A DNA stretch of 33,671 bases from Pseudarthrobacter albicanus (GCF_018224015.1 NZ_JAGPOT010000085.1:1-33671); one strand, 5' to 3'; shown: positions 16,151 through 24,823, numbered from the stretch's first letter. The notes: generated by a model not told the origin, from the sequence alone. Program-made: numbers and translations.

Positions 16151-16180
16151 GGCTGTCTCCTTCTGATCAAAGCGGGTTAC

Positions 16181-16213
16181 CGATACCCAGCGTAGCTGAT
16201 ACGCTCGGTATCG
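16181..16213. promoter_or_regulatory. 33-bp imperfect palindrome covering both divergent promoters
   Basis: The arms are CGATACC (16181-16187) with GGTATCG (16207-16213), and AGCGTA (16189-16194) with TACGCT (16200-16205), around a 5-nt centre. The TACGCT at 16200-16205 is a TANNNT hexamer eight bases before the tetR GTG. Its mirror image on the minus strand (16194-16189) can serve the thiolase. A TetR dimer bound here would block both promoters, and the last base of the palindrome is the first base of the tetR start codon. Confidence 0.75.
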
Positions 16214-16980
16214 TGAACAATCCACCCACCGGCCCATCCGGTTCCGTCGCGTCCCCTGCCGGCGCGCCGGGCGGCGGCGCCGTCGACGGCCGGGACTCCC
16301 GCTGGCAGGCCCATCGTGCGGAGCGGCGGCGGGAACTCATCAAGGCCGCCCGCAAGGCGGTGCATGCGCTCGGCAGTGACGCGTCCATGGAGGACATCGC
16401 CGCCGCGGCCGGAACCTCCAAGTCCGTGTTTTACCGCTACTTCGGCGACAAGGCCGGGCTCCAGCAGGCGGTGGGGGAAGTAGTGCTGAACCAGATGCAA
16501 CGCCGCATCCAGGAGGCAGCCCAGGCGGCCCAGACCCCCCGCGAGGGACTGTTCGCCATGGTGTCCGCGTACCTGCAGATGGCCGGGACCAGCCCGAACG
16601 TTTACGCCTTCGTCACGCGCTACTCCGGCGAGCCGGAAAGCCCCGGCGAGCCCGGCGGCACAGGTGGCAGCGGCGGCACCGTGGCCACGGCCGGGGCCCT
16701 CGGGCACTTTTTTGCGGCCATCAGCGACATGATTGCCCGCCCCATGCGCAGCCACCTCGGCGCCGGTCCCGGCAAGGAGGCGGTGATCGGCTATTGGCCC
16801 AACGCCGCGATCGGGCTGGTCCGGAACGCGGGCGAACAGTGGCTCGCCAGCCCGGCCTCGGCGGACAAGCCCGACCAGGCAGCCATGGCCCGCCAGATCA
16901 CCGACTGGCTCTGCTTCGGGATTGCCCCCGAGCTCAGGAACGCGCCCCTACTGTCCGAACCAACGAAGGAAACGACATGA
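16213..16980 (+). CDS. TetR/AcrR-family repressor of the fatty-acid module
   Basis: A 255-residue regulator. The N-terminal ~30 residues are Gly/Pro-rich and probably disordered. The DNA-binding HTH (SMEDIAAAAGTSKSVFYRYF, residues 58-77) is typical of TetR proteins acting on lipid genes. The C-terminal ligand domain contains a Gly/Glu/Pro-rich loop near residues 138-158. The GTG start has no Shine-Dalgarno site and sits at leaderless distance from TACGCT. The stop overlaps the start of the acyl-CoA oxidase-like gene (ATGA). By position it should repress itself, the flavoprotein and the divergent thiolase operon, releasing on an acyl-CoA ligand (inference). Confidence 0.88.
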   Translation: MNNPPTGPSGSVASPAGAPGGGAVDGRDSRWQAHRAERRRELIKAARKAVHALGSDASMEDIAAAAGTSKSVFYRYFGDKAGLQQAVGEVVLNQMQRRIQEAAQAAQTPREGLFAMVSAYLQMAGTSPNVYAFVTRYSGEPESPGEPGGTGGSGGTVATAGALGHFFAAISDMIARPMRSHLGAGPGKEAVIGYWPNAAIGLVRNAGEQWLASPASADKPDQAAMARQITDWLCFGIAPELRNAPLLSEPTKETT

Positions 16981-19118
16981 CTGAACTAGCGGACCGCGCC
17001 GCGGGCCCCACCAGGACGACAGCAGCCCCGGCGCCGTCAGCGGCGCAGGCCCCGTCCGCCGCACCCGCAGGTGCGGTACAGCCCGCCGTCGATGTGGCCG
17101 CGCTCGGCGAGCAGCTGCTGGGCCGGTGGGCAGAGATCCGCCGGCACGCCCGGGCCCTGGCCGCCCGCCCGGAACTGCACAAGATCGAGGGCCTGACCCA
17201 CACGGAGCACCGCACCCGCACCTTCGGCCAGCTCAAGGTCCTGGTGGAGAACGACGCCGTCCACCGCGCCTTCCCGGCCTCCGTCGGGGGCTCGGACGAC
17301 CACGGCGGCAACGTGGCTGGTTTCCAGGAGCTGGTCATCGCGGACCCCTCGCTGCAGATCAAGGCGGGCGTCCAGTGGGGCCTGTTCGGCTCGGCCGTGA
17401 ACCACCTCGGCACCGAGGAGCACCACACCAGGTGGCTGCCGGGGATCATGAGCCTGGACATTCCGGGCTGCTTCGCCATGACGGAGACCGGACACGGCTC
17501 GGACGTGGGCAGCATTGCCACGACCGCCACCTATGACCCGGCCACCGGGGAATTCGTCGTGCACACCCCGTACCGCGCCGCGTGGAAGGACTACATCGGC
17601 AACGCCGCCGCCGACGGCCTCGCCGCCGTCGTCTTCGCCCAGCTCGTCACCCGGGGCGTCAACCACGGTGTCCATGCCTTCTACCTGGACCTGCGCGACC
17701 CGGAAACCAGGGAATTCCTGCCCGGCGTCGGCGGCGAGGACGACGGCGTCAAGGGCGGTCTGAACGGCATCGACAACGGCCGGCTGCACTTCACCAACGT
17801 CCGGATCCCCCGCACGAACCTGCTCAACCGCTACGGCAACGTGGCCGCCGACGGGACCTACAGCTCCCCCATCGACAGCCCGGGCCGCCGCTTCTTCACG
17901 ATGCTGGGCACCCTCGTCCAGGGCCGGGTATCCCTCGACGGCGCCGCCGTGACGGCGTCGAAGCTGGCCCTGAAGACCGCCATCCAGTACGCCACCGAGC
18001 GGCGGCAGTTCAGCGCCTCCTCCCGGACCGAGGAAGAGGTGCTGCTGGACTACCAGCGCCACCAGCGCCGGCTGTTCACCCGGCTGGCCACCACCTACGC
18101 GGCAAGCTTCGCCAGCGAGCAGCTGCTGCAGAAGTTCGACGACGTCTTCTCCGGCCGGCACGACACCGACGCGGACCGGCAGGATCTCGAGACCCTGGCC
18201 GCGGCCCTCAAGCCGCTCAGCACCTGGCACGCGCTGGACACCCTGCAGGAATGCCGCGAGGCCTGCGGCGGCGCCGGCTTCCTGATCGAGAACCGCTTCG
18301 CCTCGCTGCGCGCGGACCTCGACGTCTACGCCACCTTCGAAGGCGACAACACGGTCCTGCTGCAGCTCGTCGCCAAGCGCCTTCTGGCCGACTACGCCAA
18401 GGAATTCCGCAACGTCAACTTCGGCGTACTGGCCCGCTACGTGGTCGGCCAGGCCACCGGGGCGGCCATCCACCGCACCGGCCTGCGCGGCGTCGCGCAG
18501 TTCGTGGCCGACTCCGGGTTGGCGCAGAAGGCCGCCCTTGCCATCCGTGACGAAGCCAGCCAGCGCGCCCTGCTGACCGACCGTGTCCAGACCATGGTCG
18601 CCGAGGCAGGTTCAGCCCTCAGGGGCGCCGGCAGGCTGCCGCAGGACAAGGGCGCCGCCCTGTTCAACAGCCACCAGAACGAACTCATCGAAGCCGCGCA
18701 GGCGCACGCCGAGCTGCTGCAGTGGGAGGCCTTCACCGAGGCCCTCGGCAAGGTCGCAGACCCGGGCACCAGGGTGGTCCTGACCTGGCTGCGCGACCTC
18801 TTCGGGCTGTCCCTGATCGAGAAGAACCTGTCCTGGTACCTCATGAACGGCCGGCTTTCCATGCAGCGCGGACGCACTGTGGGCCGGTACATCAACAGGC
18901 TCCTGGCCAAGATCCGGCCGCACGCCCTCGATCTGGTGGACGCCTTCGGCTACGGGCCGGAACATCTCCGGGCCGAAATCGCCACCGGCGCCGAAAAGGC
19001 CCGCCAGGACGAGGCCCGGGACTACGTCCGCACCCGGCGCGCGAGCGGGCAGGCCCCCGTGGACGAGAAGAACCTGCCGGCCCGCACCGCGCCGGAACAG
19101 AAGGCGCCCCGGGGCTGA
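16977..19118 (+). CDS. acyl-CoA oxidase-like flavoprotein (acyl-CoA dehydrogenase superfamily)
   Basis: A 713-residue FAD enzyme forming 2-enoyl-CoA. The FAD/substrate motif CFAMTETGHGSD is at 165-176. The probable catalytic base is Glu455 in YATFEGDNTVLLQLVAKRLL, the arrangement of peroxisomal-type acyl-CoA oxidases rather than of ordinary dehydrogenases (~380 residues) or mycobacterial FadE5 (~610). An Ala/Pro-rich stretch occupies the first ~40 residues, and the C-terminal oxidase domain is present. If it truly uses oxygen it would release hydrogen peroxide; that cannot be decided from sequence. It is translationally coupled to tetR and converges on glgA with only four bases between stops. 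Confidence 0.85.
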   Translation: MTELADRAAGPTRTTAAPAPSAAQAPSAAPAGAVQPAVDVAALGEQLLGRWAEIRRHARALAARPELHKIEGLTHTEHRTRTFGQLKVLVENDAVHRAFPASVGGSDDHGGNVAGFQELVIADPSLQIKAGVQWGLFGSAVNHLGTEEHHTRWLPGIMSLDIPGCFAMTETGHGSDVGSIATTATYDPATGEFVVHTPYRAAWKDYIGNAAADGLAAVVFAQLVTRGVNHGVHAFYLDLRDPETREFLPGVGGEDDGVKGGLNGIDNGRLHFTNVRIPRTNLLNRYGNVAADGTYSSPIDSPGRRFFTMLGTLVQGRVSLDGAAVTASKLALKTAIQYATERRQFSASSRTEEEVLLDYQRHQRRLFTRLATTYAASFASEQLLQKFDDVFSGRHDTDADRQDLETLAAALKPLSTWHALDTLQECREACGGAGFLIENRFASLRADLDVYATFEGDNTVLLQLVAKRLLADYAKEFRNVNFGVLARYVVGQATGAAIHRTGLRGVAQFVADSGLAQKAALAIRDEASQRALLTDRVQTMVAEAGSALRGAGRLPQDKGAALFNSHQNELIEAAQAHAELLQWEAFTEALGKVADPGTRVVLTWLRDLFGLSLIEKNLSWYLMNGRLSMQRGRTVGRYINRLLAKIRPHALDLVDAFGYGPEHLRAEIATGAEKARQDEARDYVRTRRASGQAPVDEKNLPARTAPEQKAPRG

Positions 19119-19122
19119 GCGG

Positions 19123-20331
19123 TCAGGAAACGCCCGGGGGCAGGACGGAGCGGTAGACCTCGAGGGTGGTTTCCGTGATGGATTCCCAGGAGAAGTGCTC
19201 CTCGGCCCGGCGCCGGCCGGCCTGGCCCATGGCGCGCGCCCGGGCGGGATCGGACACCACCTCGGTCAGGGCGGCGGCGAACTCGGTGACGAACTTCTCC
19301 GGATCCAGCGGCGTGCCGGTCCCGTCGGTGACCTGCTCGATCTGCACCAGCAGCCCGGTCTCTCCGTGCTGGACGACTTCCGGGATCCCGCCGGTGGCGC
19401 TGGCCACGACGGCGGCGCCGCAGGCCATCGCCTCGAGGTTGACGATGCCGAGCGGCTCGTAGATGGACGGGCAGGCGAAGGCCGTCGCGTGGCTGAGCAC
19501 CTGGACGAGTTCGTCGCGCGGCAGCATCCGTTCGACCACGACGACGCCGCTGCGCTGGCCCTGCAGCTCCTCGATCAGCCGTGAAGTCTCCGCCGCCAGC
19601 TCCGGGGTGTCCGCGGCGCCAAGGCAGAGCACCAGCTGCACGTCCGCCGGCAGCTTGGCGGCGGCACGCAGCAGGTAGGGGACGCCCTTCTGGCGGGTGT
19701 TGCGGCCGACGAAGACGACGCTGGGCCGCTCCGGGTCGATCCCGAGGGCACGGACGGCGTCCTCGCCCTCGTCCCGGTTCCAGAGGCTCACGTCAATGCC
19801 GTTGTGGACCACCTTGACCTTGGCCGGGTCAACGTCCGGGTAGCTGCGCAGGATGTCCTGGCGCATGCCTTCGGAGACGGCGATGATGGCCGCGGCGGCC
19901 TCGTACGCGGTCTTTTCAACCCAGGAGGACAGGGCGTAGCCGCCACCGAGCTGCTCGGCCTTCCACGGACGCAGCGGCTCCAGGCTGTGGGCGCTGAGCA
20001 CATGGGGAATCCCGTGCAGCAGTGAGGCGAGGTGCCCGGCCATGTTCGCGTACCAGGTGTGCGAATGCACAAGGTCGGCACCGGCAATGTCCGGGACGAT
20101 CCGCAAATCCACCCCCAGGGTCTGGACGGCGGCGTTCGCCCCGCCCAGATCCCCGGGCACCGCGTAGGACGTGACCGTCGCCCCGTGGTACCCGGGCTCA
20201 CGGGGCGCGCCGAAGGCGCGCACCTGCAGGTCCACATGCTGGGCCAGCACCCTGCTCAGTTCGGCCACATGGACCCCGGCTCCGCCATAGATTTCAGGCG
20301 GGAATTCTTTCGTCACTATGTCTATACGCAC
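19123..20331 (-). CDS. glgA: glycogen synthase / GlgM-type glycosyltransferase, actinobacterial type
   Basis: A 402-residue GT4-type glycosyltransferase of the Corynebacterium-type GlgA (GlgM) class. It opens RIDIVTKEFPPEIYGGAGVH with the donor-binding Gly loop. It also has HSHTWYANMAGHLAS, VVFVGRNTRQKGVPYLL and the nucleotide-sugar motif YEPLGIVNLEAMACG. In mycobacteria this enzyme uses ADP-glucose with maltose-1-phosphate or glucan as acceptor. GTG 20331 is chosen because family members start at this point (M-R-V/I-D-I-V-T-K). A longer TTG start would lie in the promoter. It is divergent from glgC, which makes its donor ADP-glucose. Confidence 0.93.
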   Translation of the reverse strand: MRIDIVTKEFPPEIYGGAGVHVAELSRVLAQHVDLQVRAFGAPREPGYHGATVTSYAVPGDLGGANAAVQTLGVDLRIVPDIAGADLVHSHTWYANMAGHLASLLHGIPHVLSAHSLEPLRPWKAEQLGGGYALSSWVEKTAYEAAAAIIAVSEGMRQDILRSYPDVDPAKVKVVHNGIDVSLWNRDEGEDAVRALGIDPERPSVVFVGRNTRQKGVPYLLRAAAKLPADVQLVLCLGAADTPELAAETSRLIEELQGQRSGVVVVERMLPRDELVQVLSHATAFACPSIYEPLGIVNLEAMACGAAVVASATGGIPEVVQHGETGLLVQIEQVTDGTGTPLDPEKFVTEFAAALTEVVSDPARARAMGQAGRRRAEEHFSWESITETTLEVYRSVLPPGVS

Positions 20332-20338
20332 AAACCCC

Positions 20339-20344
20339 AAGGTA
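20339..20344 (-). promoter_or_regulatory. -10 hexamer for a leaderless glgA start
   Basis: On the minus strand TACCTT fits TANNNT and ends eight bases before the GTG at 20331. It supports the GTG start and a leaderless mRNA. Confidence 0.45.
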
Positions 20345-20434
20345 GTCGTTACGGTGGAACTGATCTAGTGTGAAGACGTTCGGGCGTGCCGGACTGTTTG
20401 GGGAGCTACAAAGGCGTTTCAGGAGCGATCACTT

Positions 20435-21847
20435 ATGCCGCATCAAAAAAAGGTTTTGGCCATTGTCCTCGCAGGTGGGGAGGGAAACCGGCTGATGCCG
20501 TTGACGGCGGACCGGGCCAAGCCCGGCGTGCCGTTTGCCGGAAGTTACCGGCTCATAGACTTTGCGTTATCCAACCTGGTCAATTCCCGGTATCTGCAGA
20601 TCGTGGTCCTGACGCAGTACAAGTCGCACAGCCTGGACCGGCATATCTCCGAAACCTGGCGGATGTCCACGCAGCTGGGCAACTACGTGGCCTCCGTCCC
20701 GGCGCAGCAGCGCGTGGGCAAGAGCTGGTTCCTCGGCAGTGCCAACGCCATCTACCAGTCCCTGAACCTCATCCACGACGCCAACCCGGACATCGTCGTG
20801 GTCGTCGGCGCGGACCACGTCTACCGCATGGACTTCGCACAAATGGTGGCCCAGCATGTGGCCAGCGGCGCCAAGGCGACGGTCGCCGCCGTCCGCCAGC
20901 CCCTGCACATGGCCGACCAGTTCGGTGTCATCGAGGTGGACCAGGACAATCCGCAGAAGATCGCGGCGTTCGTGGAAAAGCCTTCCTCGACCCCCGGGCT
21001 GGCCGCGGACCCCAGCCAGTTCCTGGCCTCCATGGGCAACTACGTGTTCGACGCCGATGCGCTGGTCGAGGCGCTGCACGTCGACGCCGAACGGCTGGAC
21101 ACCAAGCACGACATGGGCGGGGACATCATTCCCTACTTCGTCGACCAGGGCGAGGCCGGCGTCTACGACTTCACGCTGAACGAAATCCCCGGCTCCACAG
21201 AGCGGGACCGTACCTACTGGCGCGACGTAGGCACCATCGATTCCTTCTACGACGCCCACATGGACCTCATCTCCCCCGTGCCGGTGTTCAACCTGTACAA
21301 CTCGGAGTGGCCCATCTACACGCGGCAGAGCATCTCCCCGCCGGCCAAATTCGTCCGCGGGAAGGGGAACACCGTGGGTACGGCACTGGATTCGATCGTG
21401 GCCAGCGGCGTCGTGGTTTCCGGCGGCATCGTCGAAGGTTCCGTTCTCTCCAACGACGTGTACATCGGCACGTTCAGCCGGGTGCTCGACTCGGTCCTGA
21501 TGGACAAGGTCAACGTCGGCGAGGGCGCCGTCGTCAAGCGCGCCATCATCGACAAGAACGTGAAGATTCCTGCCGGCGCGGCCATCGGCCTGGACCCGGA
21601 ACTGGACCGGGCCCGCGGCTTCAAGGTCACCGACTCCGGCATCACCGTCCTGGCCAAGGGCCAGGCAGTGCCCGAGCCCGGCGACGCGGAGCGTGCCCTC
21701 TCGGCGGCCAACCTGCACCTCGTGCCGGATGCCGTCAGGGCGGCCACGGAGAACTGGCCCGAGCTGCGCGCGCCAGCGGCGAAGGTCGGCGAGGGCCACG
21801 CCGCAGCCATGGGCGTGGACGTTCCGGCGGACAGCCCCACGGCCTGA
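20435..21847 (+). CDS. glgC: glucose-1-phosphate adenylyltransferase
   Basis: A 470-residue enzyme making ADP-glucose for glycogen synthesis. The nucleotidyltransferase core has [53 protein letters not shown] and AAFVEKPSS. The C-terminal half is a left-handed beta-helix with hexapeptide-type repeats ([20 protein letters not shown]). A tail of ~50 residues beyond the usual end is Ala-rich. AGGAG at 20421-20425 precedes the ATG by nine bases. It is divergent from glgA across a 104-bp promoter region, and a strong hairpin closes the transcript. Confidence 0.96.
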   Translation: MPHQKKVLAIVLAGGEGNRLMPLTADRAKPGVPFAGSYRLIDFALSNLVNSRYLQIVVLTQYKSHSLDRHISETWRMSTQLGNYVASVPAQQRVGKSWFLGSANAIYQSLNLIHDANPDIVVVVGADHVYRMDFAQMVAQHVASGAKATVAAVRQPLHMADQFGVIEVDQDNPQKIAAFVEKPSSTPGLAADPSQFLASMGNYVFDADALVEALHVDAERLDTKHDMGGDIIPYFVDQGEAGVYDFTLNEIPGSTERDRTYWRDVGTIDSFYDAHMDLISPVPVFNLYNSEWPIYTRQSISPPAKFVRGKGNTVGTALDSIVASGVVVSGGIVEGSVLSNDVYIGTFSRVLDSVLMDKVNVGEGAVVKRAIIDKNVKIPAGAAIGLDPELDRARGFKVTDSGITVLAKGQAVPEPGDAERALSAANLHLVPDAVRAATENWPELRAPAAKVGEGHAAAMGVDVPADSPTA

Positions 21848-21862
21848 CAGGCATCGCGGAGG

Positions 21863-21895
21863 GCAGGGAGCCCGGCGTCGGACCGGGCTTCCTGC
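21863..21895 (+). terminator. hairpin terminator after glgC
   Basis: A 13-bp stem with one G-T pair (21863-21875 with 21883-21895) and a 7-nt loop. No T-run follows directly, because the next gene's -10 hexamer begins seven bases later. Confidence 0.55.
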
Positions 21896-21901
21896 AGGCT
21901 G

Positions 21902-21907
21902 TAAAAT
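21902..21907 (+). promoter_or_regulatory. -10 hexamer for a leaderless start at 21915
   Basis: TAAAAT is the closest match to the -10 consensus in the window. It ends eight bases before the ATG at 21915, and no ribosome-binding site fits between. Confidence 0.6.
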
Positions 21908-21914
21908 TGGGGCA

Positions 21915-23393
21915 ATGAGCTCCCCCGATCTGCCTTCCGACCTGACCCCTGCTGGATTAACCGCAGCGGACATCCAGGCCTGCCTCAAGGTCCTGGACAG
22001 CATCCATGCCTACGACGAGGAACACCCGGACTACGTCTCGGTGCGCCGTGCCACGGGCAAGATGTTCAAGGCCGTGAAGCGGCACCGGCGGGTCACCAAG
22101 AGGGATCTGATCGCCGAATCGGACCGTGCCGTGATCTCGCAGACCGCGACGGCGGCGCCCGACAGGATCGATGACGAGACCCGCGGCAACAAACTGGCCC
22201 CGTCCGCGACCGGCGAGATCGCCGGACACCTCATCAGGTCCCGGCCCTGCTACGTCTGCAAGCAGCACTTCACCCAGGTGGACGCCTTCTACCACCAGCT
22301 CTGCCCCGAGTGCGCGGCCTTCAGCCACAGCAAGCGGGACGCCCGCACCGACCTGACCGGACGCCGGGCACTGCTGACCGGCGGCCGGGCGAAGATCGGC
22401 ATGTACATCGCGCTCCGGCTCCTCCGCGACGGCGCCCACACCACCATCACCACCCGCTTCCCCAAGGACGCCGCCCGGCGCTTCGCCGCCATGGAGGACA
22501 GCGGCGAGTGGCTGCACCGGTTGCGGATTGTGGGCATCGACCTGCGCGACCCGTCCCAGGTCATGGCCCTGACGGACTCGTTGGATGCCGCAGGGCCGCT
22601 GGACATCATCATCAACAACGCCGCCCAGACCGTCCGCCGCTCCGGCAACGCCTACAAGCCCCTCGTCGACGCCGAGGACGAGCCACTGCCCGCGGCGCTC
22701 CAGGCGGCCAACGGTGGCCCTGAACTCGTCACCTTCGGCCACGCCCACGACAAGCACCCGCTGGCCCTGGCCAGCACGGTCCTGGAACACCCCGTCCTCG
22801 CCGGGGACACCGTCAGTGCGCTCGCCCTGTCCCCCGGCTCCGCCTCGCTGGAACGCATCGCCGCCGGCACCGCCATCGACGCCGGCGGCCTGGTTCCGGA
22901 CCTTGCCGCCATCAACAGCTGGACGCAGGTGGTGGACGAGGTGGACCCCCTCGAGATGCTGGAGGTCCAGCTGTGCAACGTGACCGCGCCGTTCCTGCTG
23001 GTCAGCCGGCTGCGCGGGGCCATGAAGCGTTCCACCGCCAGGCGCAAGTACATCGTGAACGTGAGCGCCATGGAGGGCCAGTTCTCCCGGGCCTACAAGG
23101 GCCCCGGGCACCCGCACACCAACATGGCCAAGGCCGCGCTCAACATGATGACCCGGACCAGCGCGCAGGAGATGCTGGACGCCGACGGGATCCTGATGAC
23201 CGCCGTCGACACCGGCTGGATCACCGACGAACGCCCGCACTACACCAAGGTCCGCCTGATGGAGGAAGGCTTCCACGCGCCGCTGGACCTCGTCGACGGT
23301 GCCGCCCGGGTCTACGACCCGATCGTCATGGGCGAGGCCGGCGAGGACCAGTACGGCGTCTTCCTCAAGGACTACAGGCCCAGCCCCTGGTAG
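21915..23393 (+). CDS. zinc-ribbon SDR-fold protein with altered catalytic motif
   Basis: A 492-residue protein. Residues 1-105 are a helical N-terminal region. A zinc-ribbon follows with Cys112, 115, 130 and 133 (CYVC and CPEC). A Rossmann domain then starts RRALLTGGRAKIGMYIALRL (150-169), where the usual TGxxxGIG reads TGGRAKIG. NNAAQT (234-239) replaces NNAG. Instead of YxxxK the active-site segment reads HTNMAKAAL, so Thr402 stands four residues before Lys406; Ser384 is retained. About 115 residues separate NNAAQT from the next SDR helix (NVTAPFLLVSRL), an insert relative to a normal SDR. Related proteins are annotated simply as SDR oxidoreductases; the substrate is unknown and activity may be lost or changed. 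Confidence 0.8.
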   Translation: MSSPDLPSDLTPAGLTAADIQACLKVLDSIHAYDEEHPDYVSVRRATGKMFKAVKRHRRVTKRDLIAESDRAVISQTATAAPDRIDDETRGNKLAPSATGEIAGHLIRSRPCYVCKQHFTQVDAFYHQLCPECAAFSHSKRDARTDLTGRRALLTGGRAKIGMYIALRLLRDGAHTTITTRFPKDAARRFAAMEDSGEWLHRLRIVGIDLRDPSQVMALTDSLDAAGPLDIIINNAAQTVRRSGNAYKPLVDAEDEPLPAALQAANGGPELVTFGHAHDKHPLALASTVLEHPVLAGDTVSALALSPGSASLERIAAGTAIDAGGLVPDLAAINSWTQVVDEVDPLEMLEVQLCNVTAPFLLVSRLRGAMKRSTARRKYIVNVSAMEGQFSRAYKGPGHPHTNMAKAALNMMTRTSAQEMLDADGILMTAVDTGWITDERPHYTKVRLMEEGFHAPLDLVDGAARVYDPIVMGEAGEDQYGVFLKDYRPSPW

Positions 23394-23426
23394 GTACCGC
23401 GCTGCTGTCACCCTCCGGCAGGGGCA

Positions 23427-23442
23427 AGGGCCCAATGGCCCT
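23427..23442. promoter_or_regulatory. DevR/DosR-like palindrome upstream of the PPOX gene
   Basis: AGGGCCCAATGGCCCT has 6-bp arms around CAAT. Its centre lies about 43 bp before the predicted leaderless start at 23478, where an activator overlapping the -35 would bind. It shares the pattern GGGYCCWAKGRCCC with the palindrome upstream of devR and agrees at 10 of 14 core positions with the mycobacterial DosR box GGGACTWWAGTCCC. Confidence 0.5.
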
Positions 23443-23463
23443 GATGCGGGCCGTTCAGGGTGC

Positions 23464-23469
23464 TAACGT
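23464..23469 (+). promoter_or_regulatory. -10 hexamer for a leaderless start at 23478
   Basis: TAACGT fits TANNNT and ends nine bases before the ATG. Confidence 0.4.
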
Positions 23470-23477
23470 GGGTTCAC

Positions 23478-23963
23478 ATGACTACAGAGACGACGCCATT
23501 GCCGGATCAGACGCCGGCGGATGACCGGCTGTCCATCGACGAGTGCTGGGAACTGCTGGATAGGGAAGTCGTCGGCCGGCTTGCGCTCATCGTCGATGGC
23601 CATCCGGAAATTTTCCCCGTCAATTTCGTGCTGGAGCGCCGTTCGATCGTGTTCCGCACCGCGGGCGGCACCAAGCTGTGGGGTGCGATGACGTCCAAAC
23701 CCGCCGCCTTCGAAATCGACGGCTATGACGCCCGCGAACAGCGGGCGTGGAGTGTGGTTGCCCGCGGCGAGGCCCAGCTCATGGAAAGCCAGGCGGAAAA
23801 GGAGGCGGCGGACGCCCGGCTCCTGGAGCCGTGGCAGCCAGGCGACAAGAATTTCTACGTGCGCCTGGCCCCGAAGGCATTGACCGGACGCCGTTTCACC
23901 GTGACCAGGCCGGATCTCTGGAACACGCGCCTCGCGGATCCGCGCCGGGCCTCCTTTGAATAG
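23478..23963 (+). CDS. PPOX-fold (pyridoxamine 5'-phosphate oxidase family) flavin-binding protein, copy 1
   Basis: A 161-residue split-barrel protein: DECWELLDREVVGRLALIV, DGHPEIFPVNFVLERRSIVF and RTAGGTKLWGAM form the first strands and the flavin/F420-type cofactor region. It is one of two paralogues in the window (the other at 29389). Such small proteins are usually annotated as PPOX-family and may bind FMN, F420 or haem; no specific substrate can be named. ATG 23478 is preferred over upstream starts because it lies at leaderless distance from TAACGT. A DevR-like palindrome sits upstream and the devR gene follows 122 bp downstream, suggesting control by DevR. Confidence 0.82.
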   Translation: MTTETTPLPDQTPADDRLSIDECWELLDREVVGRLALIVDGHPEIFPVNFVLERRSIVFRTAGGTKLWGAMTSKPAAFEIDGYDAREQRAWSVVARGEAQLMESQAEKEAADARLLEPWQPGDKNFYVRLAPKALTGRRFTVTRPDLWNTRLADPRRASFE

Positions 23964-23991
23964 GGACTGAACAGCCGCGCAGGCCCGCGTC

Positions 23992-24005
23992 GGGTCCTAG
24001 GACCC
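23992..24005. promoter_or_regulatory. DevR/DosR-like palindrome upstream of devR
   Basis: GGGTCCTAGGACCC is a perfect 14-bp palindrome located 81 bp before the devR ATG. Its pattern matches the site upstream of the PPOX gene and suggests autoregulation. Confidence 0.5.
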
Positions 24006-24085
24006 TTGTACCGGGCGGGGGTGTGCAGAAGAATGGCAGGGCAGCACACCATACGAGGCAGCGCCAGCGGCCGGACGGGAGAAAC

Positions 24086-24823
24086 ATGATTGCCTGGGCA
24101 GACGCAGGCCGCTCTGCACCCGACGGCATTCCGGCGCTCCTCCGCGTCTTCATTCTCGATGACCATGAACTCGTCCGGCGCGGGCTGCAGGAACTCCTCG
24201 AGGGCGAGGGGTTCGTGGTGGTGGGCAGCTCCGGATCCGCGGTGGAGGCGACCCGCCGGATCCCGGCCCTGCATCCGGATGTCTGCGTGCTGGACGCCCG
24301 GCTCCCGGACGGGACCGGGATCGAAGTCTGCCGGGACGTGCGCTCCGTGGATCCGCTGCTGAACTGCATCATTCTCACCAGCTTCGACGACGAACAGGCC
24401 CTGCGCGGCGCGGTGCTGGCCGGAGCCTGTGGCTACGTCCTGAAGGAGATCGGCGGCACGGACCTGATCGGCGCGCTCCGGCGCGCTGCGGCGGGAGAAT
24501 CCCTATTCGAGGAGGGCGTCGCTGCGGGCATCGTCGAGAGCCTGGTGGAAGCCGAAGAGGTGGATCCGCGCACCACGTCGCTGACCCCACAGGAACGCCG
24601 GGTGCTCGTGCTCGTGGGCGGGGGGCTCACCAACCGGCAGATTGCCGCCGAGATGTTCCTCGCCGAGAAAACCGTGAAGAACTATGTCTCGTCGCTGCTG
24701 GCCAAGCTCGGCTTCGAGCGGCGCACCCAGGCGGCGGTCTTCATCGCCAGCCCGGCGGCACCGGCGCTGCCCGCGGCCGCCAGCACAAGCGTCGAAAGCG
24801 GGCGGCCGCACAGGGTCCGCTAG
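24086..24823 (+). CDS. devR: DevR/DosR-type NarL-family response regulator
   Basis: A 245-residue regulator. The receiver domain (about 20-140) has Asp25/Asp26 in FILDDHE, phospho-acceptor Asp70 in VCVLDARLPDGTGIEVCRD and Lys in GYVLKEIGG. The LuxR-type HTH (about 168-230) contains LTNRQIAAEMFLAEKTVKNY and LAKLGFERRTQAAVF, almost as in Mycobacterium DevR/DosR, the hypoxia and nitric-oxide response regulator. GGGAG precedes the ATG at 24086. It converges with the DevS-like kinase instead of forming the usual devRS operon. Hypoxia control is inferred from homology. Confidence 0.9.
   Translation: MIAWADAGRSAPDGIPALLRVFILDDHELVRRGLQELLEGEGFVVVGSSGSAVEATRRIPALHPDVCVLDARLPDGTGIEVCRDVRSVDPLLNCIILTSFDDEQALRGAVLAGACGYVLKEIGGTDLIGALRRAAAGESLFEEGVAAGIVESLVEAEEVDPRTTSLTPQERRVLVLVGGGLTNRQIAAEMFLAEKTVKNYVSSLLAKLGFERRTQAAVFIASPAAPALPAAASTSVESGRPHRVR

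Noticed and set aside
13655..16195. An 846-codon plus-strand open frame opposite fabG and the thiolase
   Set aside because: Antisense shadow of two enzymes with complete catalytic motifs; composition is low-complexity Gly/Arg/Gln.
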